64,000 bases of DNA from an uncultured Clostridia bacterium (GCA_944393265.1 CALXZO010000007.1:1-64000), one strand, 5' to 3'; shown: positions 47,256-57,540, counted from the first letter of the stretch. Numbers and translations: made by a program. The notes: generated by a model from the letters alone, not told the origin.

Positions 47256-48153
47256 ATGGATATTAATTATGATTTATATAAAATTTTTTATCATGTTGCA
47301 TTAAATGGAAGCTTCACAAAAGCGTCTGAAAAACTATATGTATCGCAATCGGCAGTTACGCAGTCGGTAAAGAAACTAGAAGGTGAACTTGGTCGGGCGA
47401 TTATTTAATCGTTCTAAAAATGGTGTTGAATTAACAGCTGAAGGCGCAGAATTATATAATTACATTGCATCAAGTATTGAAACTTTAAATAATGCAGAAG
47501 CGTTATTTTCTAAGTATAAAAAGTTAGAAGATGGTGAAATAGCTATTGCGTGTGGTTCGACACTAGCAAATGCAATATTAATAAAAAAGATTAAAAAGTT
47601 TGTGGAAAAATACCCTAAAATTAAGATTAATATAATAAATGAAAAAGTTACTGTAGGATTAAAGAAGTTAAATGAGGGTGTTTATGATGTAATTATTACA
47701 AGTCTGCCGTGTGATTTTGACAGTGAAAGAGTAGAACTACACAAAACAGATTTGATGGAAGAATGTTTTTTTACTAGCAAAGAATATTATGAGTCTGTAA
47801 TGAAAAAAGACAAAAAGCTAGAACATATCAACAACTATATGACAGTATTTCCTAGCAAAGGAACTAACTATAGGGCAATCATAGACAAAGAATTGAAAAA
47901 GAGCAATATGATATTAGGTGAAAGTAATTATGAATTTTCAAGTGCACAGTCTATGGTTGAATTTGTTGAAACTATAGGAGGAATTGGAATTATTACAGTG
48001 GAATATATCAAGCAAAAGCTTAAAAGTGGTAAGCTAATTAAATTGTACGATGAAGTAAAATTTGAAAAAACAGAAGTTGGAATTTTCACCAGAAATAAAA
48101 AATTTGTTAGCAGAGCAACAAATGAATTGATAAAAATCTTAGTAGAAAATTGA
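47256..48153 (+). CDS. LysR-family regulator, +1 shift at CGG
   Basis: Transcription factor with an N-terminal winged helix (FTKASEKLYVSQSAVTQSVK) and a periplasmic-binding-like effector domain (about residues 90-295). ATG 47256 with GAGGGAAAAG. Codon 47 is CGG (47394-47396); reading straight stops 4 codons later. Skipping C gives LEGELGGRLFNRSKNGVELT, the canonical LysR segment joining DNA-binding and linker helices, and a 298-residue protein. It is divergent from the PHP gene, so it may regulate it. Target unknown. Confidence 0.87.
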
Positions 48154-48222
48154 TGAGTATAGGAAACTTTTTGAGATTATTTTACACAGCACTATGTAAA
48201 AACAAAGGAGTTGTTTTATTGA

Positions 48223-48252
48223 AAAAAATCCCGCATGCATTTTGCACACGGG
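48223..48252 (-). terminator. Terminator of the reverse gene
   Basis: On the reverse strand CCCGTGTGC/GCATGCGGG followed by ATTTTTTTC. Confidence 0.8.
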
Positions 48253-48290
48253 TAGATTGATCACTCCTTTCAATCAAAGACAGATGTCGG

Positions 48291-48815
48291 TCACATTAGT
48301 TCCTTTCGCAAGAACTCCTCTGCACTGGAATTGGCAAGTTCGTACGAGAGAGCCTTGACGTAAGGGGCATCCAGCGTTGCAGTGTCGAATAACTGCACGC
48401 CACCACCCACGCTGTCCACAAACTTGGGATAAGGGATGGCGAGGCACTCCTCAAGAGAGGTAGCCCCTTTAACTGCTTCAACGATGTCACACACGAAGAG
48501 CGACCCGTCAGCCACGTACGCTAAGGAGACTTTTTTCGCATTGCCTTCTGGTGAAGTGACGATAGCGACCTTAAGGCCCGCCCGCCCAAGCAGGTATGCG
48601 AGAGCGGTGCTACAGTGGAAGCAACAGCCTGTGTGGTGTTCACTCACCCAGGTGTATGTCACGCGAAGGGCATCATCAGGCATGGTGGAGGCCATGTACA
48701 GCTGATTTATGAACCGACTCCCTGGACTTGAGGGAGCAGGGTCATAGAGGAAACCGGAAATGACGGTGTTCGCCGCACAGCGCAGCGTTTTCAGAAGGGG
48801 CAAGAGCTTCGTCAT
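48291..48815 (-). CDS. Possible transglutaminase-like cysteine protein
   Basis: 174 residues; ATG 48815-48813 with GAAAGGATGG. The segment HHTGCCFHCSTALAYLLGRA followed by LFVCDIVEA resembles the Cys...Asp arrangement of transglutaminase/papain-fold proteins, but no family signature is certain. It is visibly GC-richer than its neighbours and carries two in-frame CGG codons (48716-48714, 48584-48582). It has its own terminator. Likely acquired. Confidence 0.55.
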   Translation of the reverse strand: MTKLLPLLKTLRCAANTVISGFLYDPAPSSPGSRFINQLYMASTMPDDALRVTYTWVSEHHTGCCFHCSTALAYLLGRAGLKVAIVTSPEGNAKKVSLAYVADGSLFVCDIVEAVKGATSLEECLAIPYPKFVDSVGGGVQLFDTATLDAPYVKALSYELANSSAEEFLRKELM

Positions 48816-48981
48816 AGAAAACCATCCTTTCTTTGTGTGTTGGTTGAAATGTGGAGACATCTATGTAAAAACGGTACACCGTTCTAATTTTCATGATGTA
48901 AGAGATACGTCAAGTATGGGGGTAGATTTACCTTGCATTTACATAGTAACATATTATGTAATATTTGTAAATATAAAATAA

Positions 48982-49655
48982 TTTATAATATATATAAGCA
49001 CAGCTTATATATAGAGATTGAAAAGGAGGAACATCAGCATGAATGTAGAAATACTAGAAAGATTAAAATCTCTAAATGCTATTTAGACTGGTGAATGACA
49101 TCAACAAAGATATGTATACGATATTAATCCTAAGTCTCCGAACAAATGGATAATGCTAAAAAGAAATGGAGAAAAGACAAAAATTATATACAAATATGTT
49201 GGAGGATCTCAATAGGAATACTTAAAATCTACTGATTCCATAGAAGCAATAATATCATTTCCATTTCTCATATGAATTAATAATATAAAAATTATTTATA
49301 TATAAAGATAAAGCATAAATAACTTAACATCGTTAAAATTTGTTAAGATATAACTTAGTAAAATATTAAAAATATAGGGTTACAATAGATATGTTACAAA
49401 GTAAATATTGAAAGAGAATACAAAAAAATAATAATGTTTAAATAAACACAAACAAAACTAAATAAGGTACTTTCTTATGAGTGGCAATATAACATAAAGA
49501 ATGAAGCATAAAGAAAGTGTAATAAAATTTTTTGAAAAATATCTACAGATTAAATTGCTAGGACGTCTATGTTGTAGCAGATAGAATAGAAAGTGAAGTC
49601 ATTAAAGAATTGAAACTTTAGAAGATTATTAATGAAGAAAATATATTAAATACGG
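48982..49655. other. AT-rich region with gene debris
   Basis: Apart from a short remnant at 49039-49275 I see no coding region or RNA in these 670 bases. Confidence 0.4.
49039..49275 (+). pseudogene. Short gene remnant with three internal stops
   Basis: A good RBS (AAAAGGAGGA) precedes ATG 49039. One frame reads MNVEILERLKSLNAI, stop, then RYVYDINPKSPNKWIMLKRN, KTKIIYKYVGG, interrupted by TAG, TGA and TAG. Protein-like text continues past each stop, so this is either a decayed gene or a 15-residue peptide gene. No family recognised. Confidence 0.4.
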
Positions 49656-49690
49656 AAAAAGGCTTGTGCGAAAAACACAAGCCTTTTTTG
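49656..49690. terminator. Bidirectional terminator
   Basis: AAGGCTTGTG/CACAAGCCTT with A-run before and T-run after. It serves the reverse-strand SPFH gene. Confidence 0.85.
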
Positions 49691-49708
49691 GATTAGCCTT
49701 AAAAAAAG

Positions 49709-50917
49709 TTATTCAGTGGTGGGGCTTTCATTAGCGGTGGGGCTCTCAACTGATGGAATAAGCCCTTTCAAAATCTCTGTCATGTTTGCAAAGTTGAAAC
49801 CGGACATTCCTTCAAAGGAGTATCCACTCCACTTGCTTGCCCAAGCTTCTTGAATTTCAGCTTGAAGCTCAGCCAATCTAAGCTCTATAAGCTGAGGATT
49901 CTGTTTGTACGATTCGCCTTGGGCAGCAATTGCTTTTGCTTCAGCTTCGCCCTGAGCAATGGTAGCTTCAGCCTCGGCAGTTGCCTTAGTGGTAATTTCG
50001 TTAGCTTCAGCATCAGCCTTCGTTTTGCGAACACTTGCTTCAGCCTCTGCTTGAATCTTCTTTACCTCTGCGTCATTTTCTGCTTGAATCCTGGCTATCG
50101 TAGCAACGTTCTCGGCCTCAATTTTCTTCACATCGGCGTCGGCTTGTGCTTGAGTAGTTTTGACCTGTGCCTCGCCTTCTGCTTTGATTTTGTCGGCCAG
50201 TGCTTGTTGCTCATTGATTTCTTGTTGCAGCACAGCTTTTTCCTTATCCATCCGCAACTGAGCCTGCTCTCTAATTGCGGCTTCATAGGAGTCTGGTGCA
50301 ACTAGGTCGTCAAGCGTAAATGAGATGAGCACAATAGGCAAATCTTGCAAAGCATTTTGAAGGTAGTCTTTTGCTTCTGCCGTAACTTGCTTCTTGTTGC
50401 CCATTACAGTGGCAGTCTCTTTGGTGTTAACAGAACTTTCAATGGCCTCACGTGAAATTGTCTTCAGCATTTGCTGAATCCGAACGGAAGAAAGCTGTTC
50501 ATTGCCATACAGGGCAACGTATTTATCCATTTGCTCGGTGTCAATGCGAACACTAATGGTGGCAACAGCTTCGATGTAATCTTTCTCCATCGTTTGTGCA
50601 CCATAGATGTCGTCATTGGCTTCGCCTTGACTGAAGACAAACACTTGAATAGTCGCATCCCATTGATTAATGCGAGACCATGGCGGAATGAAATTGTAGC
50701 CCACGTTCAACGGAGTCGAATTACCGTTTAGTTGGTACGCAATTCCAACTTGGCCAGGATCTAGAGTCACAACGAAAGACAACAGCACAAAAACTACACC
50801 AAGAAGTAAAACCAGCGGGGATAAGATCTTGTGGAGACGAAGATTAAACTTCGGAAGGGCAATGAATGCCACAACTGCAAGAAGTACGCATAGAATGCCC
50901 AAAACCAGTAAGAACAT
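49709..50917 (-). CDS. SPFH/prohibitin-domain membrane protein
   Basis: 402 residues. Two N-terminal hydrophobic helices (4-24, 33-53), SPFH/band-7 domain (about 55-240, VVTLDPGQVGIAYQLNG), then a long Ala/Glu/Lys coiled coil (220-345) with decad-like repeats such as KIEAENVATIARIQAENDAE. Related proteins scaffold membrane microdomains or proteases. ATG 50917 with AAGGAGGGA. It carries two in-frame CGG codons (50482-50480, 50254-50252) and balanced base composition; likely acquired. Confidence 0.83.
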   Translation of the reverse strand: MFLLVLGILCVLLAVVAFIALPKFNLRLHKILSPLVLLLGVVFVLLSFVVTLDPGQVGIAYQLNGNSTPLNVGYNFIPPWSRINQWDATIQVFVFSQGEANDDIYGAQTMEKDYIEAVATISVRIDTEQMDKYVALYGNEQLSSVRIQQMLKTISREAIESSVNTKETATVMGNKKQVTAEAKDYLQNALQDLPIVLISFTLDDLVAPDSYEAAIREQAQLRMDKEKAVLQQEINEQQALADKIKAEGEAQVKTTQAQADADVKKIEAENVATIARIQAENDAEVKKIQAEAEASVRKTKADAEANEITTKATAEAEATIAQGEAEAKAIAAQGESYKQNPQLIELRLAELQAEIQEAWASKWSGYSFEGMSGFNFANMTEILKGLIPSVESPTANESPTTE

Positions 50918-50968
50918 AGAATCCCTCCTTAATTATGGTCGAGTTTTGGGAAAATTTGAAACGCTAGA

Positions 50969-50997
50969 ATTATATAATGATTATGCAAGATTGTCAA
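50969..50997 (-). promoter_or_regulatory. Consensus sigma-A promoter of SPFH gene
   Basis: Perfect TTGACA, 17-base spacer, perfect TATAAT on the reverse strand, 52 bases before the ATG. Confidence 0.85.
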
Positions 50998-51584
50998 CAT
51001 TGATATTTGTATGAATTCAAAGCATGCTGTTCAAGTTGATTATAAGGTAAATGGTAATAAATATTTATAATACAGAGAAAGTTATTAAAGAGCTTTTACG
51101 AATAATTGACATATTAGTTTTGTAATGATACTTATCTTGTGATAATAGGGCGAAAATTATTAGAAGCTCTATGATATCAGAATATAATATTAAACCGTAA
51201 ACTTTCGAAATATCATAAATCGATTTAAGATTGACTTTAGATATTAAATTATTTTTGTTTCATACAGAAAGGTTTTTTAATATAATGCGTTAGCTTTTTA
51301 TTACCTTCCTATGAGATAAAAAAGTTGTAAAAACTTGTCACTTTTTAGAAAAAAATAGAGTTCTATTAATGTGGAAAGAAAAATATGTTGTATATTGTCT
51401 ACAACATGATAGTATGATAGGATTGTACTGAAAATAATAAAATGCAAAAGGATAAAGTCTCGCAAATTTAATAATCATATCTTGAGCAATATGGATAGAA
51501 AGTTACTTCTGGCAAAAGAGAGAGTATTTATATTTACTAGAAGAAAGTGTATTTATTAGATATAAGAATATATAAATTTACTGT
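50998..51584. other. AT-rich region upstream of the CRISPR locus
   Basis: About 590 bases with no gene. It may hold the cas operon promoter; the nearest candidates are poor. A small inverted repeat GTTGTA/TACAAC lies near 51388-51406. Confidence 0.35.
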
Positions 51585-51709
51585 AAAAAAAAAAAGCTCT
51601 AGCGAACTAGAACTTTTAATCTCACCTAAGCGAGGCTGAAATTGATCAGCATTTAAGGTCAAGCCTTATTTTAACTCGGTATGCTATTTTAGGTAGTAAT
51701 CTTAATAGC
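51585..51709 (-). ncRNA. tracrRNA
   Basis: About 124 nt on the reverse strand. The anti-repeat (51671-51700) reads ATTACTACCTAAAATAGCAT then ACC, complementary to the CRISPR repeat with few mismatches. A bulge and AGTTAAAATAAGGC follow, then stems AAGG/CCTT (nexus), GCTGA/TCAGC, CTCGC/GTGAG and the terminator AGTTCTAG/CTAGAGCT with ten T's. It is encoded divergently from cas9. Confidence 0.9.
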
Positions 51710-51715
51710 AACTTA

Positions 51716-51744
51716 ATGATAACAATAGAAAGGAAAGATGTCAA
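51716..51744 (-). promoter_or_regulatory. tracrRNA promoter
   Basis: Reverse strand TTGACA (51744-51739), 17-base spacer, TATCAT (51721-51716), giving a start near 51709. The -35 box abuts the cas9 GTG and the spacer covers the cas9 RBS. Confidence 0.8.
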
Positions 51745-54700
51745 GTGGATAATTCGAAAAAATATAATTTGGGACTAGATATAGGTGTGGCTTCAGTTGG
51801 TTGGGCTGTAACTGATGAAAATGGAGATTTGTTAAAAAGACAAGGTAGAAACTTATGGGGGTCAAGACTTTTTGAAGAAGCGAATACAGCGGAAATTAGA
51901 AGAGCTTTTAGAAGCGCTCGAAGAAGAATTGAGAGAAGAAAAGAAAGAATAAATATGCTCCAGAGTTTGTTACAGGAAGATATGGAAGAATTATATCCTA
52001 ATTTTTTTCAAAGACTAAGAAATTCATCATTAATATATAGCGATAAAGATAACAATATTTTTAATGAAAATTATAACTTATTTGATGAAAAATATTTTAA
52101 TGATGAAAGCTATTATGCCACTTTCCCTACAATATATCATCTTAGAAGATTCCTATCACAAAAAACAGAAAAAGTAGATTTTAGGCTCGTTTATCTAGCT
52201 TTGCATCACATTATTAAGTATCGAGGGAACTTTTTATACGAAGGTAATGTTAATGATAACATACAAGAAATAGAAAAGGATTTTATATCTTTTACAGAAT
52301 TCCTAGCTAGAGTTCATGAGATAGTACTTGAAGAAGGTGCTATACCGAAAATAACAAATGTACTAAAATCAAAGTCTTTTTCTAAGAAAGAAAAAATTGA
52401 TGAAATAAAAAAGTATTTCTACTTTGACTTTGAAAAAGAAAAGAAAAGTGTTTTGGAAAATGCATTAAAGGGATTAGTAGGATATAAATTTGATGTATCA
52501 AAAGTATTTGATTTGAATGGTGAAAACAAAATAAGTCTTTCTTCAGAAATTGAAAAGGAAGACGAAATCATAGAAATGTTAAAAGAAGAATCAGAAGTAT
52601 ATATAGCAATGAAAAATATATACAATTGGTTTATTTTACAAAGTATTTTAGATATAGAAGAAGGCGAAAAAGATTTTACAATATCTAAAGCATATATAGC
52701 TAAATATGAAAAACATAAACGAGATTTGCAAATATTAAAGAGGATATATAAAGAATATTATCCAAGCGAATATAATGATATGTTTAGAAAAGAATTGCCA
52801 AATAATTATGTTTCTTTTAGAGGCAAAGCTTTGAAAAAAGATAAGTCTAAAGAAGATACTCTAGAAAACTTTTATAAAAAGATAAAAAATAAAATTGCAG
52901 GACTGCCTGATTCATGTGCAGAAAAAAAAGAAATTATTATTGAAATTGAAAATGATACATTTTTAAGAAAACTGAATACAACAGATAATGGTGCTATTCC
53001 ACATCAATTACATATGGTTGAGTTAGAAAGAATAATAGATAATCAAAGTCCATATTATAAAACATTAAGAGAAAATAAGGATAAAATACTCAAAATATTT
53101 GAATATAGAATTCCTTACTATGTGGGTCCATTAGCAATAGGAAAAGGTAGTGACTTTGCGTGGGTTAAGAGAAAAAGCAATGAAAAAATTAGACCGTGGA
53201 ATATAGAGGAAATTATTGATAAGGATTTGACTGCTGAAGAGTTTATAAAACGCATGACGAATAAGTGTACATATTTGTTAAATAAAGATGTAATACCTAA
53301 AAATTCATTGCTTTATTCAAAGTTCTGCGTTTTAAATGAGCTTTGCAATATACGAATAATTACCGGCGATAGAAGTAATGTGCATTTAGATGCAAAAACT
53401 AAAAAAGGAATTATAAATAACCTTTTCCTAGAACGTAAAAAAGTAACAAAAAAAGATATTATAAATTACTTAAATAATAATGGTATACCTTGTGAAAGCA
53501 TATCAGGATTATCTGATGGAAACAATTTTAATTCTAATCTAGCACCTTATATAGATATGAAAAAGCTTTTCTCAGAAGATTATACTCTTAACGATTATGA
53601 AATGTACGAAACATTGATATATTTGATTACTATTTTTGAAGATAAGAAATTACTAAAAGAAAAGATAGAAAGAACATACCCACAAATTCAAAAAGAAACT
53701 ATAAAAAAACTTGTGAATTTAAAATATTCAGGTTGGTCTAGACTTTCTAAGGAATTATTAGTAGATATAAAGTCTAATCAAGGTGACAGTATAATGGATC
53801 TTCTAGAAAGTTCAAAAATGAATTTTATGCAAATTATAACAAATCCAGAGTTAGGCTTTGACAGAATAATTGAAAAACAATTATATAAAGGACCGCATAA
53901 GATAAATTATAAAGAAGATATTAAACCAATACCAACTTCACCAGCTAATAAGAGGGCTATTTGGCAAGCAATTGGTATTGTTAATGAAATAACAAAGGTA
54001 ATGGGTAGAGAGCCGGAAAATATTTATATTGAATTTGCTAGAAGTGAAGAAGAAAAGAAAATGAAAGATAGTAGGCTTGAAAAGCTAGTAAAGTTGTATG
54101 AAAAGTTTATAGAAAGAAATGAAAAAGTCTATACGGAATTAAAGAGAGCTCAAAGTGAAAGGACTAAACTTGGAGAAAAAATGTACTTATATTTTATGCA
54201 AAATGGAAAATGTATGTATAGTGCTAAACCACTAGAATTAGAGGAACTAGACAAGTATGAAGTAGATCATATTATACCTCAATCATACATAAAAGATGAT
54301 AGCTTTGATAATAAGGCGTTGGTAATTAGAGAACAAAATCAAAGGAAGAAAGATAGTTTATTACTTGAGGATCATATAATAAACAGTAGAACTGAAGAGT
54401 GGAAATTACTATTAGATAACGGTTTGATTTCACAGAGCAAGTATTTTAGATTGATTAAAAGAAATATGTTAGAAACAGAATCCCAAAAAATTGATTTTGT
54501 TAATAGACAGTTAGTAGAAACGAGACAGATAACGAAGTATGTTACTAACTTATTGAAAAACAATTACAAAGATACGGAGATATATGCAATAAGAGCAGGT
54601 GTTGTAAGTAATATTCGTTCAAAATATAAATTATATAAGAATAGAAATGTAAATGATTACCACCATGCACACGACGCATATTTGCTATGTACGGTCGGAA

Positions 54701-55713
54701 ATATTATTGAGCAGAAGCTCAAATATAAAGATGAATTTCAATATGGTGAATATGTTAAAAAATATTTTAAAGAATCTTCTGAAAATAAAGACACCACCAA
54801 AAATGCTTATGGCGTGTTAATAGGATTAATTAGTAAATACATTGAGCCGGAAAAATTAAAAAGGGTACTTGCATATAAAGACTGCTATTTGAGTAGAAAA
54901 CTTGAAGAGGGTACGGGAGAATTTTATAATCAAACGATATATAAAAAGAGAAAGGAATTGATCCCAAGAAAAGGAAATTTGCCAACTGAAATTTATGGCG
55001 GATATAGCAGTGAAAAAAGAGCATATTTATGCATATACAGTTATAAAACTTCAAATGGAAAAGAAAAATGTCAATTGACGTATGTGCCTGTTAAGATTGC
55101 TTGCGATATAAAAAATAAAATGCTAACGCTGGAAGAATATATTAAAGCAAGTGAGTTAAAAAATGAAAAATATACGGAAATTAAAATCCTAAAAGAAAAA
55201 ATGCTACTTAATCAATTATTTGTTGATAAGGAGCAAAACTTTATTAGGCTTTGTAGTGAGCAAGAGATAAAAGTCGAAAAGCAATTGATTTTAGAAGAAA
55301 AAATGAACAAATATCTTAATATTATGAATGGTGATGCGAAAAAAAGAACAGAAGACGAAGAAAAATTTATAAATGATTATGCTGAAACGATGTATTTGAA
55401 ATTGCTAGAAAAGATACAGGCAGAGTATCCAATATATAGGAAAGCAGCAGATAAATTAATGAATAAAAAAGAAAAATACGTATCAATAGATAATAACGAA
55501 AAGAAAAAGGTTATAAATGAAATTATAAAGATGATTAAAGTTGGTTATGGAGATTTAAGTTTACTTGGTTTTGGAAGTCAATATGGAAGGCAAAACGGTA
55601 AAAAGTATTCAGAAAAGAAGCTTGAAGATATGACATTTATAGATAAGTCAATTACAGGAATATACGAAAGAAGGTATAAGATATATGGGGTGGAGAACAA
55701 TACTAGTAAGTAA
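51745..55713 (+). CDS. cas9: CRISPR-associated endonuclease Cas9 (type II-A)
   Basis: RNA-guided DNA endonuclease, 1322 residues. GTG start 51745 with GAAAGGAAAG. RuvC-I Asp12 (LGLDIGVASVGWA), Arg-rich bridge helix (about 55-80, RRAFRSARRRIERRKERI), REC lobe (80-710), RuvC-II Glu763 (IYIEFARSEEE), HNH His842 (VDHIIPQSYIKDDSFDNKAL), RuvC-III H973-D977 (HHAHDAY), PAM-interacting C-terminus (about 1050-1322). All catalytic residues are present; no CGG codon. The 3' end overlaps cas1 by 29 bases. Confidence 0.97.
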   Translation: MDNSKKYNLGLDIGVASVGWAVTDENGDLLKRQGRNLWGSRLFEEANTAEIRRAFRSARRRIERRKERINMLQSLLQEDMEELYPNFFQRLRNSSLIYSDKDNNIFNENYNLFDEKYFNDESYYATFPTIYHLRRFLSQKTEKVDFRLVYLALHHIIKYRGNFLYEGNVNDNIQEIEKDFISFTEFLARVHEIVLEEGAIPKITNVLKSKSFSKKEKIDEIKKYFYFDFEKEKKSVLENALKGLVGYKFDVSKVFDLNGENKISLSSEIEKEDEIIEMLKEESEVYIAMKNIYNWFILQSILDIEEGEKDFTISKAYIAKYEKHKRDLQILKRIYKEYYPSEYNDMFRKELPNNYVSFRGKALKKDKSKEDTLENFYKKIKNKIAGLPDSCAEKKEIIIEIENDTFLRKLNTTDNGAIPHQLHMVELERIIDNQSPYYKTLRENKDKILKIFEYRIPYYVGPLAIGKGSDFAWVKRKSNEKIRPWNIEEIIDKDLTAEEFIKRMTNKCTYLLNKDVIPKNSLLYSKFCVLNELCNIRIITGDRSNVHLDAKTKKGIINNLFLERKKVTKKDIINYLNNNGIPCESISGLSDGNNFNSNLAPYIDMKKLFSEDYTLNDYEMYETLIYLITIFEDKKLLKEKIERTYPQIQKETIKKLVNLKYSGWSRLSKELLVDIKSNQGDSIMDLLESSKMNFMQIITNPELGFDRIIEKQLYKGPHKINYKEDIKPIPTSPANKRAIWQAIGIVNEITKVMGREPENIYIEFARSEEEKKMKDSRLEKLVKLYEKFIERNEKVYTELKRAQSERTKLGEKMYLYFMQNGKCMYSAKPLELEELDKYEVDHIIPQSYIKDDSFDNKALVIREQNQRKKDSLLLEDHIINSRTEEWKLLLDNGLISQSKYFRLIKRNMLETESQKIDFVNRQLVETRQITKYVTNLLKNNYKDTEIYAIRAGVVSNIRSKYKLYKNRNVNDYHHAHDAYLLCTVGNIIEQKLKYKDEFQYGEYVKKYFKESSENKDTTKNAYGVLIGLISKYIEPEKLKRVLAYKDCYLSRKLEEGTGEFYNQTIYKKRKELIPRKGNLPTEIYGGYSSEKRAYLCIYSYKTSNGKEKCQLTYVPVKIACDIKNKMLTLEEYIKASELKNEKYTEIKILKEKMLLNQLFVDKEQNFIRLCSEQEIKVEKQLILEEKMNKYLNIMNGDAKKRTEDEEKFINDYAETMYLKLLEKIQAEYPIYRKAADKLMNKKEKYVSIDNNEKKKVINEIIKMIKVGYGDLSLLGFGSQYGRQNGKKYSEKKLEDMTFIDKSITGIYERRYKIYGVENNTSK

Positions 55714-56553
55714 TGTTTGCAAGCTTAGTTATAAAAATGAATACCTTGTTATTAGAAGCGAAAATGTAAATATGATTCATTTATCAGAAATCAATATGAT
55801 TGTTATAGAAAATCGGAATGGTTTCTATAACATCATATTTGATAAACGAGCTAACTAAGAACAAAATAAAGCTAATAATATGTGATGAAAAACATAATCC
55901 AATTTGTGAGCTGACTCCATATTACCGGTGCGCATAATACTAGTAAGAGAGTTCAAATGCAGGCAATGTGGGAAAAGGAAACAAAGGACCAAGCTTGGCA
56001 AACTATAATAAAATATAAAATATATAATCAGTTGCAATTATTAAAAAAATTAGGGATTGTAGGGTATGAAAAACTAGAAGCATACATAGATGGCGTGAAA
56101 GATGGAGATGCAACTAACAGAGAAGGTCATGCGGCTAAAGTTTATTTTAATTTACTATTTGGTAGAGATTTTATAAGAGGCAAAGGGGATAACACAAATG
56201 TGGCACTAGACTATGGATACTCCATTCTTCTTTCCGCATTTAACAGAGAAATAGTTAGTAAGGGATATATAACACAATTAGGCATAAATCATAAAAATGA
56301 ATTTAATCAATACAATTTATCATGTGATTTCATGGAGCCGTTTCGACCGTTAGTAGATGAAATTGTTTATGAAAATAGAGAACTTGTTTTTGGAAAAGAA
56401 TTTAAATTAAAACTTTTGAATGTATTAAATAGAAATGTAGATATTGGTGATAGAAATCAATTTGTATCAAATGCGATCTCTCAATTTACGAATAGTGTAT
56501 TAAACTTTATGGACAAAAATTCAGAAAGTAAAATTATGAATTATGAGCTTTAG
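55685..56553 (+). CDS. cas1: Cas1 integrase, two +1 shifts at CGG
   Basis: Spacer-acquisition integrase, with Cas2 inserting new spacers. It begins at ATG 55685 inside cas9 (MGWRTILVSNVCKLSYKNEY). Codon 44 is CGG (55814-55816): skip C and it reads IENGMVSITSYLINELTKNK. CGG at 55926-55928 then becomes YYGAHNTSKRVQMQAMWEKE. The corrected product is 288 residues, the exact II-A length, with the catalytic region NREGHAAKVYFNLLFG and HKNEFNQYNLSCDFMEPFRP. Without both shifts only fragments result. Good overlaps with cas9 and cas2 and a large tidy array argue that the gene has been working. Confidence 0.9.
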
Positions 56554-56863
56554 ATATATGAGAATGTTATTATTTTTTGATTTGCCAACAGAGACCGCAA
56601 AAGACAGAAAAATATATTCAAAGTTTAGAAAGTTCTTGATTTCAGAAGGATTTATAATGATGCAAAAATCCGTGTATTCAAAACTAGCATTAAATACATC
56701 AGTTGTTAATGCTGAAAAAGAGAAAATAAACAAAAACAAGCCACCACAAGGAATAGTACAACTACTAACTGTAACAGAAAAACAATTTAATGAAATTGAA
56801 TATATAGTAGGGAGTGCTACGACAAGAGTATTAAATGATACAGAAAGGTTGACGATATTATGA
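56543..56863 (+). CDS. cas2: Cas2
   Basis: 106 residues. ATG 56543 overlaps cas1 by 11 bases. MRMLLFFDLPTETAKDRKIY holds the ferredoxin-like first strand with Asp; EGFIMMQKSVYSKLALNTS follows. Structural partner of Cas1. Confidence 0.93.
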   Translation: MSFRYMRMLLFFDLPTETAKDRKIYSKFRKFLISEGFIMMQKSVYSKLALNTSVVNAEKEKINKNKPPQGIVQLLTVTEKQFNEIEYIVGSATTRVLNDTERLTIL

Positions 56864-57540
56864 AATTAAGGCTAAATAATTTTCAAAATGACATAGACCT
56901 TTTAGACGGAACTATAAACATTATTGAAGTACATAACGTAAAATATTATGCCAAACTTATCCAAAGTATAAATGATAAAATTAATGGATATGAAACTAAC
57001 GAGATTTTGTTATTAACGGATTCTGAAGAAGTTATGAAATTTGAAAAAGAAGTGATCATGGTAATTGACCTTTATAATATTGATTATAATTCTAAAAAAA
57101 TAATTTCTAAAATATATGATCTAATATCTGTAGAAATCAAAAATTCTCAAGAAAATAACTTAGAAGAGATACTTGTTAAGTTAAGGCACTACGTTGATAT
57201 GAAATTAATGGAGTTACCATTTGAATTTCAGATAAAAGAAGATATTGATGTGGAGGAAATTTTAAAGCTTTTTTCAGTTAAGATAGAAGATACAACTTAT
57301 CAAACAATATTTGAAAAGATAGAGGTATTAATAGACATAATAGCAAACTTAAAAATCGCCAAGGTTTTAATAATGCCTAATTTAAAATTATACTTAACAG
57401 ATAAAGAATTGATTGAATTATATAAGTATTCAATGTATAATGAAATAAAATTAGTCCTAATAGAGCGAAAATGTAATGAAAAACTCAAATACGAACAAAT
57501 AATGTGTATCGATGAAAGTTTTGATGACTACATATATTAG
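56860..57540 (+). CDS. csn2: Csn2
   Basis: 226 residues, ATG overlapping cas2 stop (ATGA). The fold pattern is of type II-A Csn2 (MKLRLNNFQNDIDLLDGTIN, long alternating strands and helices, CIDESFDDYIY at the end). Csn2 forms a DNA-end-binding tetrameric ring used in acquisition. Its presence defines subtype II-A. Confidence 0.9.
   Translation: MKLRLNNFQNDIDLLDGTINIIEVHNVKYYAKLIQSINDKINGYETNEILLLTDSEEVMKFEKEVIMVIDLYNIDYNSKKIISKIYDLISVEIKNSQENNLEEILVKLRHYVDMKLMELPFEFQIKEDIDVEEILKLFSVKIEDTTYQTIFEKIEVLIDIIANLKIAKVLIMPNLKLYLTDKELIELYKYSMYNEIKLVLIERKCNEKLKYEQIMCIDESFDDYIY

Noticed and set aside
49039-49275. Gene using suppressed stop codons
   Set aside because: Three internal stops of two kinds (TAG, TGA) in 80 codons and no recognisable family; decay is the simpler reading.
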